64,000 bases of DNA, from assembly GCA_021819435.1 (NCBI GenBank), contig JAKARB010000006.1:62001-126000 (forward strand), written 5' to 3'. This stretch comes from Pseudomonadota bacterium. Lineage in GTDB: Bacteria > Pseudomonadota > Gammaproteobacteria > Burkholderiales > Burkholderiaceae_C. The position numbers and the translations under genes are program-made. Position 1 is the first letter of the stretch, and each line of letters begins with the position of its first letter. Shown in pieces: positions 48,726-57,618 of this stretch. The notes under the pieces are model-generated. The model was given only the letters and a program-made list of their open reading frames with translations, searched no databases and was not told where the DNA came from.

Positions 48726-50678
48726 TCAGCCCTCGAAGTGGACGAAATCTTTGTGACTCACGGATTCGTGGTCATGCTTGCGCTTGCCGCCGGCCTTGGG
48801 CGCACTCGACAGGGAGGGCGCCTTGGCAGGCCGGGATGCCCGGGCAATCGTTTGCGATGCCGCGACGTTGGCCATGGCCGGGGCGCCATCTGTTGTGAAG
48901 AAAGTCATGAGGTCTTGCAGTTGTTCTGCCTGATTGCTCATTTCTTCGGCAGTGGCGGCCAATTCTTCAGAGGCGCTGGAGTTTTCCTGCGTCAATTGAG
49001 ACAATTGGGTGATGGCCGTGTTGATCTGGCCGATGCCTGAAGACTGCTCGTTGGAGGCCGAAGCGATCTCCTGCACCAGGTCGGATGCCTTGGAAATCGA
49101 GGGCACGATGGTGTCGAGCAGGGTGCCTGCGCGTTCGGCCAGGGCCACGCTGTTCTTGGCGACTTCGCCGATTTCTTGGGCGGCTTCCTGACTGCGTTCA
49201 GCCAGCTTGCGCACCTCGTCGGCCACCACGGCAAAGCCCTTGCCATGTTCGCCGGCACGCGCGGCTTCGATGGCAGCATTCAAGGCCAGCAGGTTGGTCT
49301 GGTAAGCGATGTCGTCGACGATGCTGATCTTGTCGGCGATGGTCTTCATGGCCTGCACGGTGTCGCGCACGGCCTGGCCGCCTTCCGAGGCTTCCTTGGA
49401 AGCCTTGCTGGACATGCCTTCGGTGACCTTGGCGTTCTCGGCGTTTTGCTGCACCGAGGCAGACATCTGCTCGATGGAGGCCGAGGTTTCTTCCACGCTG
49501 GCGGCTTGCTCGCTGGCGCCCTGGCTCATACTCTGGGCGGTGGCGGAAACTTGTTCTGCTGCGGCAGACAGGGCGGTTGACGAGCTGCGCACCTCACCGA
49601 TGATTTGCGAGAGCTTGTCGGTCATGCCCTTGATGGCGGCGAGCATGCTGGTGGTGTCGCCAGGCTTGGTGACCACCTTCACGCTCAGGTCGCCTTGGGC
49701 CACCTGGGTGACCACGGCAGCGGCGTATTCAGGTTTGCCGCCGATCAGGCTGTCGAGGTTGTTGACCATGGTCTTGACGCAGGCCAGCATGCTAGTGGTG
49801 TCGCCTGGCTTGGTGTCAACCTGAACCGAGAAATCTCCTTGGCCCACCTGGGTCAGCACAGCCGCCGCGTAATCCGGCTTGCCGCCGATCAGGCTGTCGA
49901 GGTTGTTGACCATGTTCTTGACCGAAGCCAGCATGCTCTTGGTGTCGCCTGGCTTGGTTTCGACCTGCACGGTGAAATCGCCCTGGCCAACCTTCGTCAG
50001 CACTTCTGATGCATAAGCGGGCTCACCGCCGAGTTGCAGCAGCAAGTTGCGCGCGATGAACCAACCAATCAGGCCGACCACACCGATCGTGACGGCCACG
50101 ACGATGGCGGAGATGACCGTGGCGGAAGTCTTCGTGGCGATCGCCTGTTCAGCACCGTCCTTGCCAAGTTTGACGTTGTATTCGCGCAGGTCCTTCATCG
50201 AAGAAACCAGCTCATCGGCGATGTGCTGGTTGCTTTCGATGTAGGCAATGGCTTCCTGGTTCTTGTTGGTGGAGCCCAGCCGTTCCATTTCGGCGCGCAC
50301 GGGGGCGTACTTTTGCCAGGCGGCCTGAACCTTGAGCAGGCGCTCGCGGTCACCTTCGTCAGTGATGTTGTGCGCCTCATAGTTCTTGAGGCCGTTTTCA
50401 ACCGCCACGACGGCTTGCTGCGCTTTTTGCTGGTGTTCTTTGATGCGGCCGACGTCTTCGTCGGCGATGATCTTCCAGGTGCTGAGCCGAGCGGATGCGA
50501 TGGCATCGCGCAGTTCATCGATGGTGGTCAGTGACGGAACGGTGTTGACGGTGCCATAACTGGCCGCCGTGTTGATTTTGTCCATTTGCACGAAGCCGAA
50601 GCCCATGACGGACAGGATGCCGATCAAAGCCGCTGATATCAGCAGCACGAATTTCTGCGTGACGGTGAGAGAGTTCAT
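48726..50678 (-). CDS. methyl-accepting chemotaxis protein, module 2 (three HAMP units)
   Basis: 650 residues. TM1 is about 9-31. The periplasmic helical domain (33-185) resembles that of the module-1 receptor ([25 protein letters not shown]), not that of module 3. TM2 is about 188-209. Three 48-residue HAMP units (217-264, 265-312, 313-360) are followed by the signalling hairpin and the conserved C-terminus [10 protein letters not shown] longer HAMP chain could invert or damp the signal relative to its paralogues. Ends three bases before its cheW. Confidence 0.95.
   Translation of the reverse strand: MNSLTVTQKFVLLISAALIGILSVMGFGFVQMDKINTAASYGTVNTVPSLTTIDELRDAIASARLSTWKIIADEDVGRIKEHQQKAQQAVVAVENGLKNYEAHNITDEGDRERLLKVQAAWQKYAPVRAEMERLGSTNKNQEAIAYIESNQHIADELVSSMKDLREYNVKLGKDGAEQAIATKTSATVISAIVVAVTIGVVGLIGWFIARNLLLQLGGEPAYASEVLTKVGQGDFTVQVETKPGDTKSMLASVKNMVNNLDSLIGGKPDYAAAVLTQVGQGDFSVQVDTKPGDTTSMLACVKTMVNNLDSLIGGKPEYAAAVVTQVAQGDLSVKVVTKPGDTTSMLAAIKGMTDKLSQIIGEVRSSSTALSAAAEQVSATAQSMSQGASEQAASVEETSASIEQMSASVQQNAENAKVTEGMSSKASKEASEGGQAVRDTVQAMKTIADKISIVDDIAYQTNLLALNAAIEAARAGEHGKGFAVVADEVRKLAERSQEAAQEIGEVAKNSVALAERAGTLLDTIVPSISKASDLVQEIASASNEQSSGIGQINTAITQLSQLTQENSSASEELAATAEEMSNQAEQLQDLMTFFTTDGAPAMANVAASQTIARASRPAKAPSLSSAPKAGGKRKHDHESVSHKDFVHFEG
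49599..50030 (-). repeat. three tandem 144-bp HAMP-unit repeats
   Basis: Codes for residues 217-360 of the module-2 MCP. The units begin [20 protein letters not shown] and [10 protein letters not shown], and each is exactly 48 residues. Copy one and two share VGQGDFxVQV; copy three has [10 protein letters not shown], as in the last unit of the other receptors. Confidence 0.92.
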
Positions 50679-50723
50679 GGCGTTGCCTTTTGACGGATGG
50701 ATGGCAGGTCGAGGCTGGCTTGA

Positions 50724-51155
50724 TCAACCTTCTGCGGAGGGGTGAATGCTTGCGGTCATGCCTTGCAGCAAGGAGATCTCGTCGAGGGACAAGACCTTGC
50801 CTGAGTCAAGCAGGCTGACGAAGCTGCCGTTCACCTTGGCCATTCCGTTTAAAAAAACAACGCGGATGTGGGTGCCAAAGCTGGGAGTGGGCTCGATGTT
50901 GTTGATGTCGATGTGGCGAACGGCGGTCACAGCATCGACGGTGATACCCGGGAAATCGGTGTCTTCCTCGCCCTGCACCTCAGCGGTGAATAGGCGAGGG
51001 TGACGAGACATGTTGGTTTGTAAACGGCCGAGGCACGGGTTGAAATCGATGAAGGGCACCAAGGCACCGCACAGACCGATGACGCCGGGGATGACGGCTG
51101 GCATCGGGACCGAGGCTTGCGCCTCGGCCAGGTGTGCTGGTGACTGGGTGTTCAC
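50724..51155 (-). pseudogene. internally deleted CheW, module 1
   Basis: Open frame of 143 codons from a GTG, clearly derived from the same cheW. Aligned by eye to the module-3 CheW, it lacks about 43 residues after AEAQASV, which removes the first strands of the fold (the QYLIFSLGGELFAVG region). The conserved NLRG arginine motif is changed to GLCG, and several other core residues differ, while the C-terminal half (VDAVTAVRHIDINNIEP, MAKVNGSF) is kept. The reading frame is intact, so a partial adaptor cannot be excluded, but normal coupling is unlikely. An 11-base tandem duplication (TCAACCTTC at 51159 and 51170) enlarges the junction with its MCP. Confidence 0.7.
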
Positions 51156-51169
51156 GGCTCAACCTTCAC

Positions 51170-52837
51170 TCAACCTTCGAAGTGGACGAAGTCCTTGTGG
51201 TTCGCCACTTCGTTGTCATGCTTGCGGTTGCCGGCGGTCTTGGGCTTGCTGGCCGCGCCATTGGCGTGAGCCTTGGCCGGGCGCGATGCGCGAGCGATCG
51301 TGCGCGATGCGGAGTTGGCAACAGCAGAGCTTTCGTCGGTGGTGAAGAAGGTCATCAGCTCTTGCAGTTGTTCGGCCTGACCGCTCATTTCTTCGGCGGT
51401 GGCGGCCAGCTCTTCCGACGCACTGGAGTTCTCTTGCGTCAGTTGAGACAGCTGGGTGATGGCCGTGTTGATCTGGCCGATGCCCGAAGACTGCTCGTTG
51501 GAGGCCGAAGCGATCTCCTGCACCAGGTCGGAAGCCTTCGAGATCGAGGGCACGATGGTGTCGAGCAGGGTGCCTGCGCGTTCGGCCAGGGCCACGCTGT
51601 TCTTGGCGACTTCGCCGATTTCTTGGGCGGCCTCCTGGCTGCGTTCAGCCAGCTTGCGCACCTCGTCGGCCACCACGGCAAAGCCCTTGCCATGTTCGCC
51701 GGCACGTGCGGCTTCGATGGCAGCATTCAAGGCCAGCAGGTTGGTCTGGTAAGCGATGTCGTCGACGATGCTGATCTTGTCGGCGATGGTCTTCATGGCC
51801 TGCACGGTGTCGCGCACGGCCTGGCCGCCCTCAGCGGCTTCCTTGGAAGCCTTGCTGGACATGCCTTCGGTGACCTTGGCGTTCTCGGCGTTTTGCTGCA
51901 CCGAGGCAGACATCTGCTCGATGGAGGCCGAGGTTTCTTCCACGCTGGCAGCTTGTTCGCTGGCGCCCTGGCTCATGCTCTGGGCGGTGGCGGAGACTTG
52001 CTCGGCGGCGGCAGAAAGCGCAGACGAAGAACCACGCACCTCGCCGATGATCTGCGAGAGCTTGTCTGTCATGCCCTTGATGGCGGCGAGCATGCTGGTG
52101 GTGTCGCCAGGCTTGGTGACCACTTGCACGCTGAGGTCGCCCTGGGCCACCTTGGTGACCACGTCGGCCGCGTAGGCCGGCTCGCCGCCCAGTTGCTTGA
52201 GCAGGCTGCTGGCGATGAGCCAGCCAATCAGGCTGACCACCACCAGCGTGGAAGCAGCCACGACGATGGAGATCATCAACGCGGTCTGCTTGGTATCGCC
52301 TGCGCGTTGCGCGCCGTCCTTGGCCAGCTTGTCGTTGTAGGCTTGCATGTCGTCTACGGCCTTGAACAAACGCTCCACCTTTGCTTGCTCCTTTTCCGCC
52401 AAGTCAACAGCCTCGCCGCCCTTGTTGGCCATGCCAAGGGCTTCCAATTGGCTGCGATAAGCCAGGTAGCTGACCCAGGCGGACTTGACCTCCTTGAGGA
52501 GCTCCCGGTCCTTGTCGTCGCTGATGTTGTGTTGCTCGTAATAGTCCAACGAGGCATCCACTTTCGGCAGCACCTCCTTGATGAGCGATTGATAGCGGCC
52601 CATCCGCGTCGTGTCGGTGTCTGCCACGATCTTCCAAGTCTGCATCTGTGCCGTGCGCATGCCCGTTGAAATCTCGGAAATGTTGAGCAAGGAAGGCACG
52701 CTGTTGACCGACGCGTAGCTCGCTGCGGTGTAGACGCCGTTCATCTGGAGCAGGCCCGATCCAGTCAGCACCAGGATGCCCACCAGCGCTGAAAAGATTA
52801 GGAAAACAAACTTCTGGGTAACGGTTAAATTCTTCAT
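51170..52837 (-). CDS. methyl-accepting chemotaxis protein, module 1 (one HAMP unit)
   Basis: 555 residues. TM1 is about 9-31, a helical periplasmic domain related to module 2 lies between ([25 protein letters not shown]), and TM2 is about 188-209. A single 48-residue HAMP unit (217-264, starting [10 protein letters not shown]) joins directly to the signalling hairpin [15 protein letters not shown] region ([21 protein letters not shown]). The C-terminus is [10 protein letters not shown]. First receptor after cheA, 54 bases downstream of it. Its signalling-domain DNA differs at scattered sites from the near-identical pair in modules 2 and 3. Confidence 0.95.
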   Translation of the reverse strand: MKNLTVTQKFVFLIFSALVGILVLTGSGLLQMNGVYTAASYASVNSVPSLLNISEISTGMRTAQMQTWKIVADTDTTRMGRYQSLIKEVLPKVDASLDYYEQHNISDDKDRELLKEVKSAWVSYLAYRSQLEALGMANKGGEAVDLAEKEQAKVERLFKAVDDMQAYNDKLAKDGAQRAGDTKQTALMISIVVAASTLVVVSLIGWLIASSLLKQLGGEPAYAADVVTKVAQGDLSVQVVTKPGDTTSMLAAIKGMTDKLSQIIGEVRGSSSALSAAAEQVSATAQSMSQGASEQAASVEETSASIEQMSASVQQNAENAKVTEGMSSKASKEAAEGGQAVRDTVQAMKTIADKISIVDDIAYQTNLLALNAAIEAARAGEHGKGFAVVADEVRKLAERSQEAAQEIGEVAKNSVALAERAGTLLDTIVPSISKASDLVQEIASASNEQSSGIGQINTAITQLSQLTQENSSASEELAATAEEMSGQAEQLQELMTFFTTDESSAVANSASRTIARASRPAKAHANGAASKPKTAGNRKHDNEVANHKDFVHFEG

Positions 52838-52891
52838 GACAGTGCTCGATTCGATGAGTTAGAGATCGGTTGATGAAGGGATGCCAATCGG

Positions 52892-55111
52892 TCAGATCAC
52901 TGTCTCGCTGGTGAGACTGGCTGTTTTGTGCTGGAAAGCTGAATCGTTGTTGTGGGTGACTTGCCTCACGAGGTTGGGCACGTCCAGCAGCAGAGCCACT
53001 TGGCCGCTGCCCAGGATGGTGAAACCACCCACGCCACGCACGTTCTGGAAGACCTTGCCCAACGGCTTGATCACGGTCTGGAGCTCGCCCATGAGCTGGT
53101 CGACGACCAGGCCCACGCGGGTGCCGTTGCCCCGCACCACCACCACGTTCTGGCGGCGGCCCGGTTCGCCTTCGATGTCGTAGAGCTCGCGCAGGCGCAC
53201 CAGGGGCAGCACCTCGCCTCGCAGATCCAACCAGTCCTTGCCGTCGGTCTGCTGGCGCGACATCTCGATGCACTCGACCACGACGTTGAGCGGCACCACG
53301 TAAGACGATTTGCCCACGCCCATCAGGAAGCCATCGATGATGGCCAGCGTCAGCGGCAGGCGGATGGAGATGGTCGTGCCCTGGCCTTCCTGGCTGCGCA
53401 CTTCGATGTTGCCGCGCAGCGCGGTGATGTTGCGCTTGACCACGTCCATGCCCACGCCGCGTCCAGACAGGTTGCTGATCTGTTCTGCGGTCGAGAAACC
53501 GGGTTGGAAGATGAGCTGGTAGATGTCCTGCTCGCTGAGCACGGCATCTGGCGGCACCAGGCCACGCTCGATGGCCTTGCGCAGGATGCGCTCCTTGCGC
53601 AGGCCGCCGCCGTCGTCGCTCACTTCCACCACGATGCTGCCTGCTTCATGGTGGGCGTGCAGGCTCACGGTGCCTTGCACGGGCTTGCCGGCGTTGCGGC
53701 GGTCCTCGGCGCTTTCGATGCCGTGGTCCATGGCGTTGCGGACCAGGTGGGTCAGGGGGTCGGCCAGGCGCTCCACCACGGTCTTGTCGAGCTCGGTCTC
53801 CGCACCAGTGATGTTGAGCACGATGTCCTTGCCGAGCTCTTCGCTCACGTCGCGCACCACGCGCTGGAAGCGGTTGAAGGTGCCACCGATCTGCACCATG
53901 CGCAGGTTCAGCGCCGAATCGCGCACTTCTTCCATCAGGCTGGAAACGGCCGAGGTGGCCTGCACCACGTCCTTGATGCGGTGCTTGCGGGCCACCAGCA
54001 GGGCGCCTGCGCCGGCGATGATGAGTTCACCCACCAGGTCGATCAGGTGATCGAGCTTGGCGGCGTCGACGCGCAGCATCTGCGCTTCGGTGCCACGGCT
54101 GCTTTCGCGGGCGGTGTTCTGCTTGGCCAGGGCCGCGTTGACCACGGCCGAATGCACCTGGCCGCCTTCGACCAGCATCTGGCCCAGGGGCTCGACGGGT
54201 TGGCCTTCGTGGTGCTGCACGGTCTGGGTGTCGAGCGCGGCGTCCAGCTCGGCTTGCGTCAGCGTGCCGCAGCGCACCAGGATCTCGCCCAGGCGCAGTT
54301 CGGCTTCGGGCAGCTCGTTGATGAGGGCAACGTACTCTTGCACCTTGCTGTGCGGCGGCAGGATGCGCACCGTGCTGTCATCGCGCACGAAGTCGAAGGC
54401 CGATTCGATCTTGGCCTTGTCGGCGTCCGTCTTGAAGCTGATCTCAAAGCCGATGTGGCATTCGTCGGGTTCCAGCTCCGACAGCCGGGGCACGTTCTCG
54501 GTCAGGGTCTCGACGTGAATCAGCTCACCGAAGGTGCCCAGGTAACGCGGGAAGCTCAGCGGGTCGAAGCCATCCTGGATGGTGCCTTTGCCGAAGCGCA
54601 GGGAGATGTGCCAGTGATCGGCTTGTGCAGCGGCTCCAGCAGCGGCACCTGCACCGGCGGCGTGGCCGGCCGGGTTGGCGGCGACAGCGGCCGGGGCGGC
54701 ATGTTCTCCACCAGCGTGCTTGCCGCCTAGGTAGGCACTCAGGCCGTCTGTCAGCTCTTGGCCGCGCTGTTGAGCGGTGGCGTCGAGCTCGCGCTTTTCT
54801 TCCACCCGCTCGATCAGGTCACGCAGGTGATCGCCCGTGCGCAGCAGCAAGCCAGAAAGGGCGTGGTCGATTACCACGCGCCCGGCGCGCACTTCGTCGA
54901 GCACGCTCTCAGCCACGTGCGTGAACTTCACGATGTGGTCCAGGCCGAAGATGCCGGCGGAGCCCTTGATGGTGTGGGCCGCGCGGAAGATGGCGTTGAT
55001 GATTTCCGAATCTTGCGGATTGCGCTCCAGTTGCAGCAGCGCGGTTTCCATCTGTTCGAGCAGTTCGCGGCTTTCGGTGAAGAACGCGGTCAGGGCTTCG
55101 TCCATGCTCAT
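52892..55111 (-). CDS. cheA: chemotaxis histidine kinase
   Basis: 739-residue CheA. The N-terminal Hpt has His46 (AAHTIKGSAG), and an Ala-rich linker spans 139-165. An unusual region at 166-335 includes two MshEN-like motifs (273-296 and 308-331). Dimerisation helices start at about 340, the ATPase domain has HLVRNAMDHGIE (455-466), DDGGGL and GRGVGMD (550-556), and a C-terminal CheW-like domain follows (about 590-715). A GAGGAGG site precedes the ATG, and the start overlaps the STAS stop. It phosphorylates CheY and CheB, and possibly the distal REC-EAL protein. No classical P2 domain is evident. Confidence 0.96.
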   Translation of the reverse strand: MSMDEALTAFFTESRELLEQMETALLQLERNPQDSEIINAIFRAAHTIKGSAGIFGLDHIVKFTHVAESVLDEVRAGRVVIDHALSGLLLRTGDHLRDLIERVEEKRELDATAQQRGQELTDGLSAYLGGKHAGGEHAAPAAVAANPAGHAAGAGAAAGAAAQADHWHISLRFGKGTIQDGFDPLSFPRYLGTFGELIHVETLTENVPRLSELEPDECHIGFEISFKTDADKAKIESAFDFVRDDSTVRILPPHSKVQEYVALINELPEAELRLGEILVRCGTLTQAELDAALDTQTVQHHEGQPVEPLGQMLVEGGQVHSAVVNAALAKQNTARESSRGTEAQMLRVDAAKLDHLIDLVGELIIAGAGALLVARKHRIKDVVQATSAVSSLMEEVRDSALNLRMVQIGGTFNRFQRVVRDVSEELGKDIVLNITGAETELDKTVVERLADPLTHLVRNAMDHGIESAEDRRNAGKPVQGTVSLHAHHEAGSIVVEVSDDGGGLRKERILRKAIERGLVPPDAVLSEQDIYQLIFQPGFSTAEQISNLSGRGVGMDVVKRNITALRGNIEVRSQEGQGTTISIRLPLTLAIIDGFLMGVGKSSYVVPLNVVVECIEMSRQQTDGKDWLDLRGEVLPLVRLRELYDIEGEPGRRQNVVVVRGNGTRVGLVVDQLMGELQTVIKPLGKVFQNVRGVGGFTILGSGQVALLLDVPNLVRQVTHNNDSAFQHKTASLTSETVI

Positions 55112-55407
55112 GATGTGGCCTCCTCGGCTTCGGGTGCGGAGATGTCAAAGTGGTCGGTCAAACCTGCCAGTTGCAGGACGGCCGAGACATGGGACGAGGG
55201 AGAAACCAGCCGCAAGGCACCGCCTCGACGGGCAGCCTCGTGGTGCGTGGCGAGCAGCAGTTGCAAGCCCGCGCCGTCGAACTCGGAAACGTCGCCCAGC
55301 TCGACCGTCAGCTCACCTTGAGGCGACATCGCGCCCAGCAGGCGTGTCTTGGTTTCGTGTGCGGTGAACACAGTCAGTTCACCTTCGATGGCAATGGTTG
55401 TGTTCAT
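55108..55407 (-). CDS. STAS domain protein of chemosensory cluster
   Basis: 99-residue single STAS domain, the fold of anti-sigma-factor antagonists and of small proteins found beside some cheA genes. Core strands TIAIEGELTVFTAHETKTRLL and ELTVELGDVSEFDGAGLQLL are clear. At the usual phosphorylation site (D-S/T-x-G) the serine/threonine is glycine (DGAG), so regulation by phosphorylation as in SpoIIAA is unlikely. It overlaps cheA by ATGA and abuts cheY, so it is part of the kinase unit. Its role is unknown. Confidence 0.85.
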   Translation of the reverse strand: MNTTIAIEGELTVFTAHETKTRLLGAMSPQGELTVELGDVSEFDGAGLQLLLATHHEAARRGGALRLVSPSSHVSAVLQLAGLTDHFDISAPEAEEATS

Positions 55408-55772
55408 GGCAGCACCAGCTTGGAGACGACGTCGAGGAGTTGAGGGGGCTGGAAGGGCTTGACGATCCAGGCCTTGGCGCCGGCTTCCTTGCCTTTCGCC
55501 TTCTTGTCGTCGCCCGCTTCGGTGGTGAGCATGACCACCGGCGTGTACTTGTAGGCAGCCATCTGCTTCATCGCTGTGACGAAGCCGAAACCATCGAGGT
55601 TGGGCATGTTCACATCGCTGATGACGAGGTGGTATTTGCGCCCGTCCAGTTTGCTCAGGCCGTTGCGGCCGTCATCGGCTTCGACGACTTCGTATCCGGC
55701 GCCGGTCAGGGCGATGCGGACGGCTGTGCGCAGTGAAGACGAATCGTCCACCACGAGAATGGTTTTGGCCAT
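55404..55772 (-). CDS. cheY: CheY-like single-domain response regulator
   Basis: 122 residues from the ATG at 55772 (GGGAGAG upstream), receiver domain only. The acidic pocket DD is at the start (VVDDSS), the phospho-acceptor Asp53 lies in LVISDVNMPNLDG, Thr in VVMLTTEAG, and Lys in IVKPFQPP. The stop overlaps the STAS start by four bases. Whether it acts on flagella, type IV pili or another output cannot be told, as no motility genes lie in the window. Confidence 0.93.
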   Translation of the reverse strand: MAKTILVVDDSSSLRTAVRIALTGAGYEVVEADDGRNGLSKLDGRKYHLVISDVNMPNLDGFGFVTAMKQMAAYKYTPVVMLTTEAGDDKKAKGKEAGAKAWIVKPFQPPQLLDVVSKLVLP

Positions 55773-55786
55773 GTGGGTCTCTCCCG

Positions 55787-56974
55787 TCAAAAGAAAGTGG
55801 TGTCCTGCTGGACGGACTGCTGTGCCTGCACAGATGCGGGCGGAGGCAGCGGCAGGCCGTCGTGGGCAGCCTGCTCTTCCGGCGTGGTGTAGGTGCTGCG
55901 CAGGGCATCGAGCCAGCGCGTGGGTTGGAGCGCCTCGCAGTCCGGCCCGCCGGACGCGGTCAGGTTGTCGGCCAGGCGCTCCTGGTCAGCCTGAACGTGC
56001 TGGAGCATTTGCGTGATGCGGTCTTGCGACTGCACGGCAACCAGCACCTCGTCGATCTCCTGGCGGATGGCCTGGCTTTCCTGCCGCAGTGCGTGAGACG
56101 AGTTGACGACGTTGGAGGCCGTGCTGTGGATGCCTTGCACCACGTCTTCGATGGTGCTGCTGGCGCGGTCCATCATGGCAGTGTCGTGCTCGGTGAAGGA
56201 TTCGAAGCTGGCGCGGGCGCGCTCCATCGACTCGCTGACCTGGCGGATCACCAGGCCGATGCGGTCGCCCGTGCGGGCCGATTCGGTCGAGAGGTGCCGA
56301 ACCTCCTTGGCCACCACGGCGAAACCGCGGCCGGTCTCGCCAGCGCGGGCGGCTTCGATCGCGGCGTTGATCGACAGGAGGTTGGTCTGCCGGGCGATGG
56401 CACCGACTTCCGAGGCCATCTCTTGCAGCTGCCCGACGAACTGGCTGACGCTGGTGACCTCGTCCATCAACTGCGAGCGCAAGGCGAGGGCTTCACGCAG
56501 TTCGGTCAACAGTTGGGTGAGCCGCTCTTGGGCCTGCGACAGCGAGTTCAGCAAACCGTCATCGCCATCGGGGGTCGAGCGGTCCATGGTCTGGCACAGC
56601 CGCTGCGACATGCCCGCGAAGCGCATGGTCAGCGTGTCCATGGCATGCGTCATCTGCTGCCGAACGGACATGATCTGGCGTGACCAAATTGGCACCACGG
56701 CGGTGGTCAGCTGGGGCAAAGCCGCATGCGCCTGGGCCTGGTTGGGCGCCGATGCCTGTGGTTTGCCGTCCGCGCGGCGCCCTGAGACAAGCTCCGCAGT
56801 CGCCACCACCGCCACGAAGGCGACGATGAATGCCCAGGCCCAAGACGGTGCCATGGCCGCCGCCTGGATGCAGGCCGCGCCCAGCACGGCGATGGCCACC
56901 CGGCGCCAGGGCCAGGCAAACGGCTGATGCAACCCCGCAGCGGGGGGCGAAACAGCCATCGAACTCATCTTCAT
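55787..56974 (-). CDS. short MCP-like signalling protein without sensor domain
   Basis: 395 residues. Two adjacent N-terminal helices ([37 protein letters not shown]) leave no periplasmic domain and no HAMP is visible. The cytoplasmic part has a shortened MCP hairpin with the tip region [41 protein letters not shown]. Later sequence ([20 protein letters not shown]) resembles the QxQDxxxQ motif of methyl-independent signalling proteins, and the tail ends QQDTTFF. The start has AAGGAGTG upstream. First gene of the chemosensory run, 14 bases before cheY. It may be a fixed-output regulator rather than a ligand receptor. Confidence 0.88.
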   Translation of the reverse strand: MKMSSMAVSPPAAGLHQPFAWPWRRVAIAVLGAACIQAAAMAPSWAWAFIVAFVAVVATAELVSGRRADGKPQASAPNQAQAHAALPQLTTAVVPIWSRQIMSVRQQMTHAMDTLTMRFAGMSQRLCQTMDRSTPDGDDGLLNSLSQAQERLTQLLTELREALALRSQLMDEVTSVSQFVGQLQEMASEVGAIARQTNLLSINAAIEAARAGETGRGFAVVAKEVRHLSTESARTGDRIGLVIRQVSESMERARASFESFTEHDTAMMDRASSTIEDVVQGIHSTASNVVNSSHALRQESQAIRQEIDEVLVAVQSQDRITQMLQHVQADQERLADNLTASGGPDCEALQPTRWLDALRSTYTTPEEQAAHDGLPLPPPASVQAQQSVQQDTTFF

Positions 56975-57066
56975 GTCAACACTCCTTCGAAGAGGTCTTT
57001 GGACGGGACGCAGCCAAAGGTTTCGTCAGATCTGACTTCAAACCTGCTGTGCGCCCATCCCGGGAC

Positions 57067-57094
57067 TCATCGGTCGGTGCTTGCCATGACTTGA
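57067..57094 (-). promoter_or_regulatory. candidate sigma-28 promoter of the chemosensory run
   Basis: On the minus strand, TCAAGTCA, a 12-base spacer and ACCGATGA. Compared with the FliA consensus TAAAGTTT-N11-GCCGATAA these match 5/8 and 6/8. It lies about 93 bases upstream of the first MCP-like start, the same distance as the candidate at 60539. Weak alone. Confidence 0.3.
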
Positions 57095-57302
57095 GGTGTT
57101 CTTGGTCGTCATTTGAGCCATTCCGTGTAACGGTTTGAGAACGCAAGCGCAGCCGTTATTTCTTCACTTCATCTTCGGCCTTGTTGCGTCGCAGCAAAGC
57201 TTGTGAAGCCGTGCTTCAACGGGGCTTATCGCGCTTGTCGGAAACAAATCGGAAGTCGCGCGCTTGTCCTGCCGGCTTGGTGGATGGCTCTCGGGCGCCC
57301 TC

Positions 57303-57318
57303 ATTCATTTGAATGAAT
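57303..57318. repeat. 16-base palindrome, possible operator
   Basis: ATTCATT-TG-AATGAAT, perfect 7-base arms, in the AT-rich part of the regulator/che intergenic region. Could be a dimeric regulator site. Confidence 0.35.
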
Positions 57319-57618
57319 CCACCTTCGGCAAATTCAGGTGGGCGGGCTGGAATCAAAGTTTTTTGATCGGCCTTTTTTCTGGCAAATCTGTTTTGGTGCG
57401 CTGAAGGATCAATTTGATGAAATGGCGATGAAAATTGATTGATTCGGTATCAAATTTGCCGAATTTGGTGGGCTCAGTCCATCTCGAATCACGTGTTACG
57501 ATGAATTGGCAACGTTCCCAAAAATGCGTCATTCAAGATTCATTCAGGCGGTTTGATCCGAAGGCCGTGAATGGCGCTAGCCCCGGTTCATGCAGACGGT
57601 GATTCAGGAGGAAACGCG

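Larger units (their letters stand above)
56975..57618. other. intergenic control region between che run and AraC-type regulator
   Basis: 644 bases, visibly more AT-rich in 57300-57560. It holds a candidate sigma-28 promoter for the chemosensory run (57067-57094) and a 16-base palindrome (57303-57318), and must contain the regulator's promoter. No gene is supported. Confidence 0.6.

Noticed and set aside
47083..48756. 557-residue plus-strand frame across MCP and cheW
   Set aside because: Antisense to two clear genes and only mirrors their repeats.
45634..52837. Long repeats read as insertion sequences
   Set aside because: The repeats are explained by paralogous MCP and cheW genes; no terminal inverted repeats or transposase frames.
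52952..54730. 592-residue plus-strand frame opposite cheA
   Set aside because: Shadow frame, His/Ala/Val-rich, no ribosome site.
57571..57618. ATG at 57571 as start of the AraC-type regulator
   Set aside because: No Shine-Dalgarno, whereas AGGAGG precedes the in-frame TTG at 57619.
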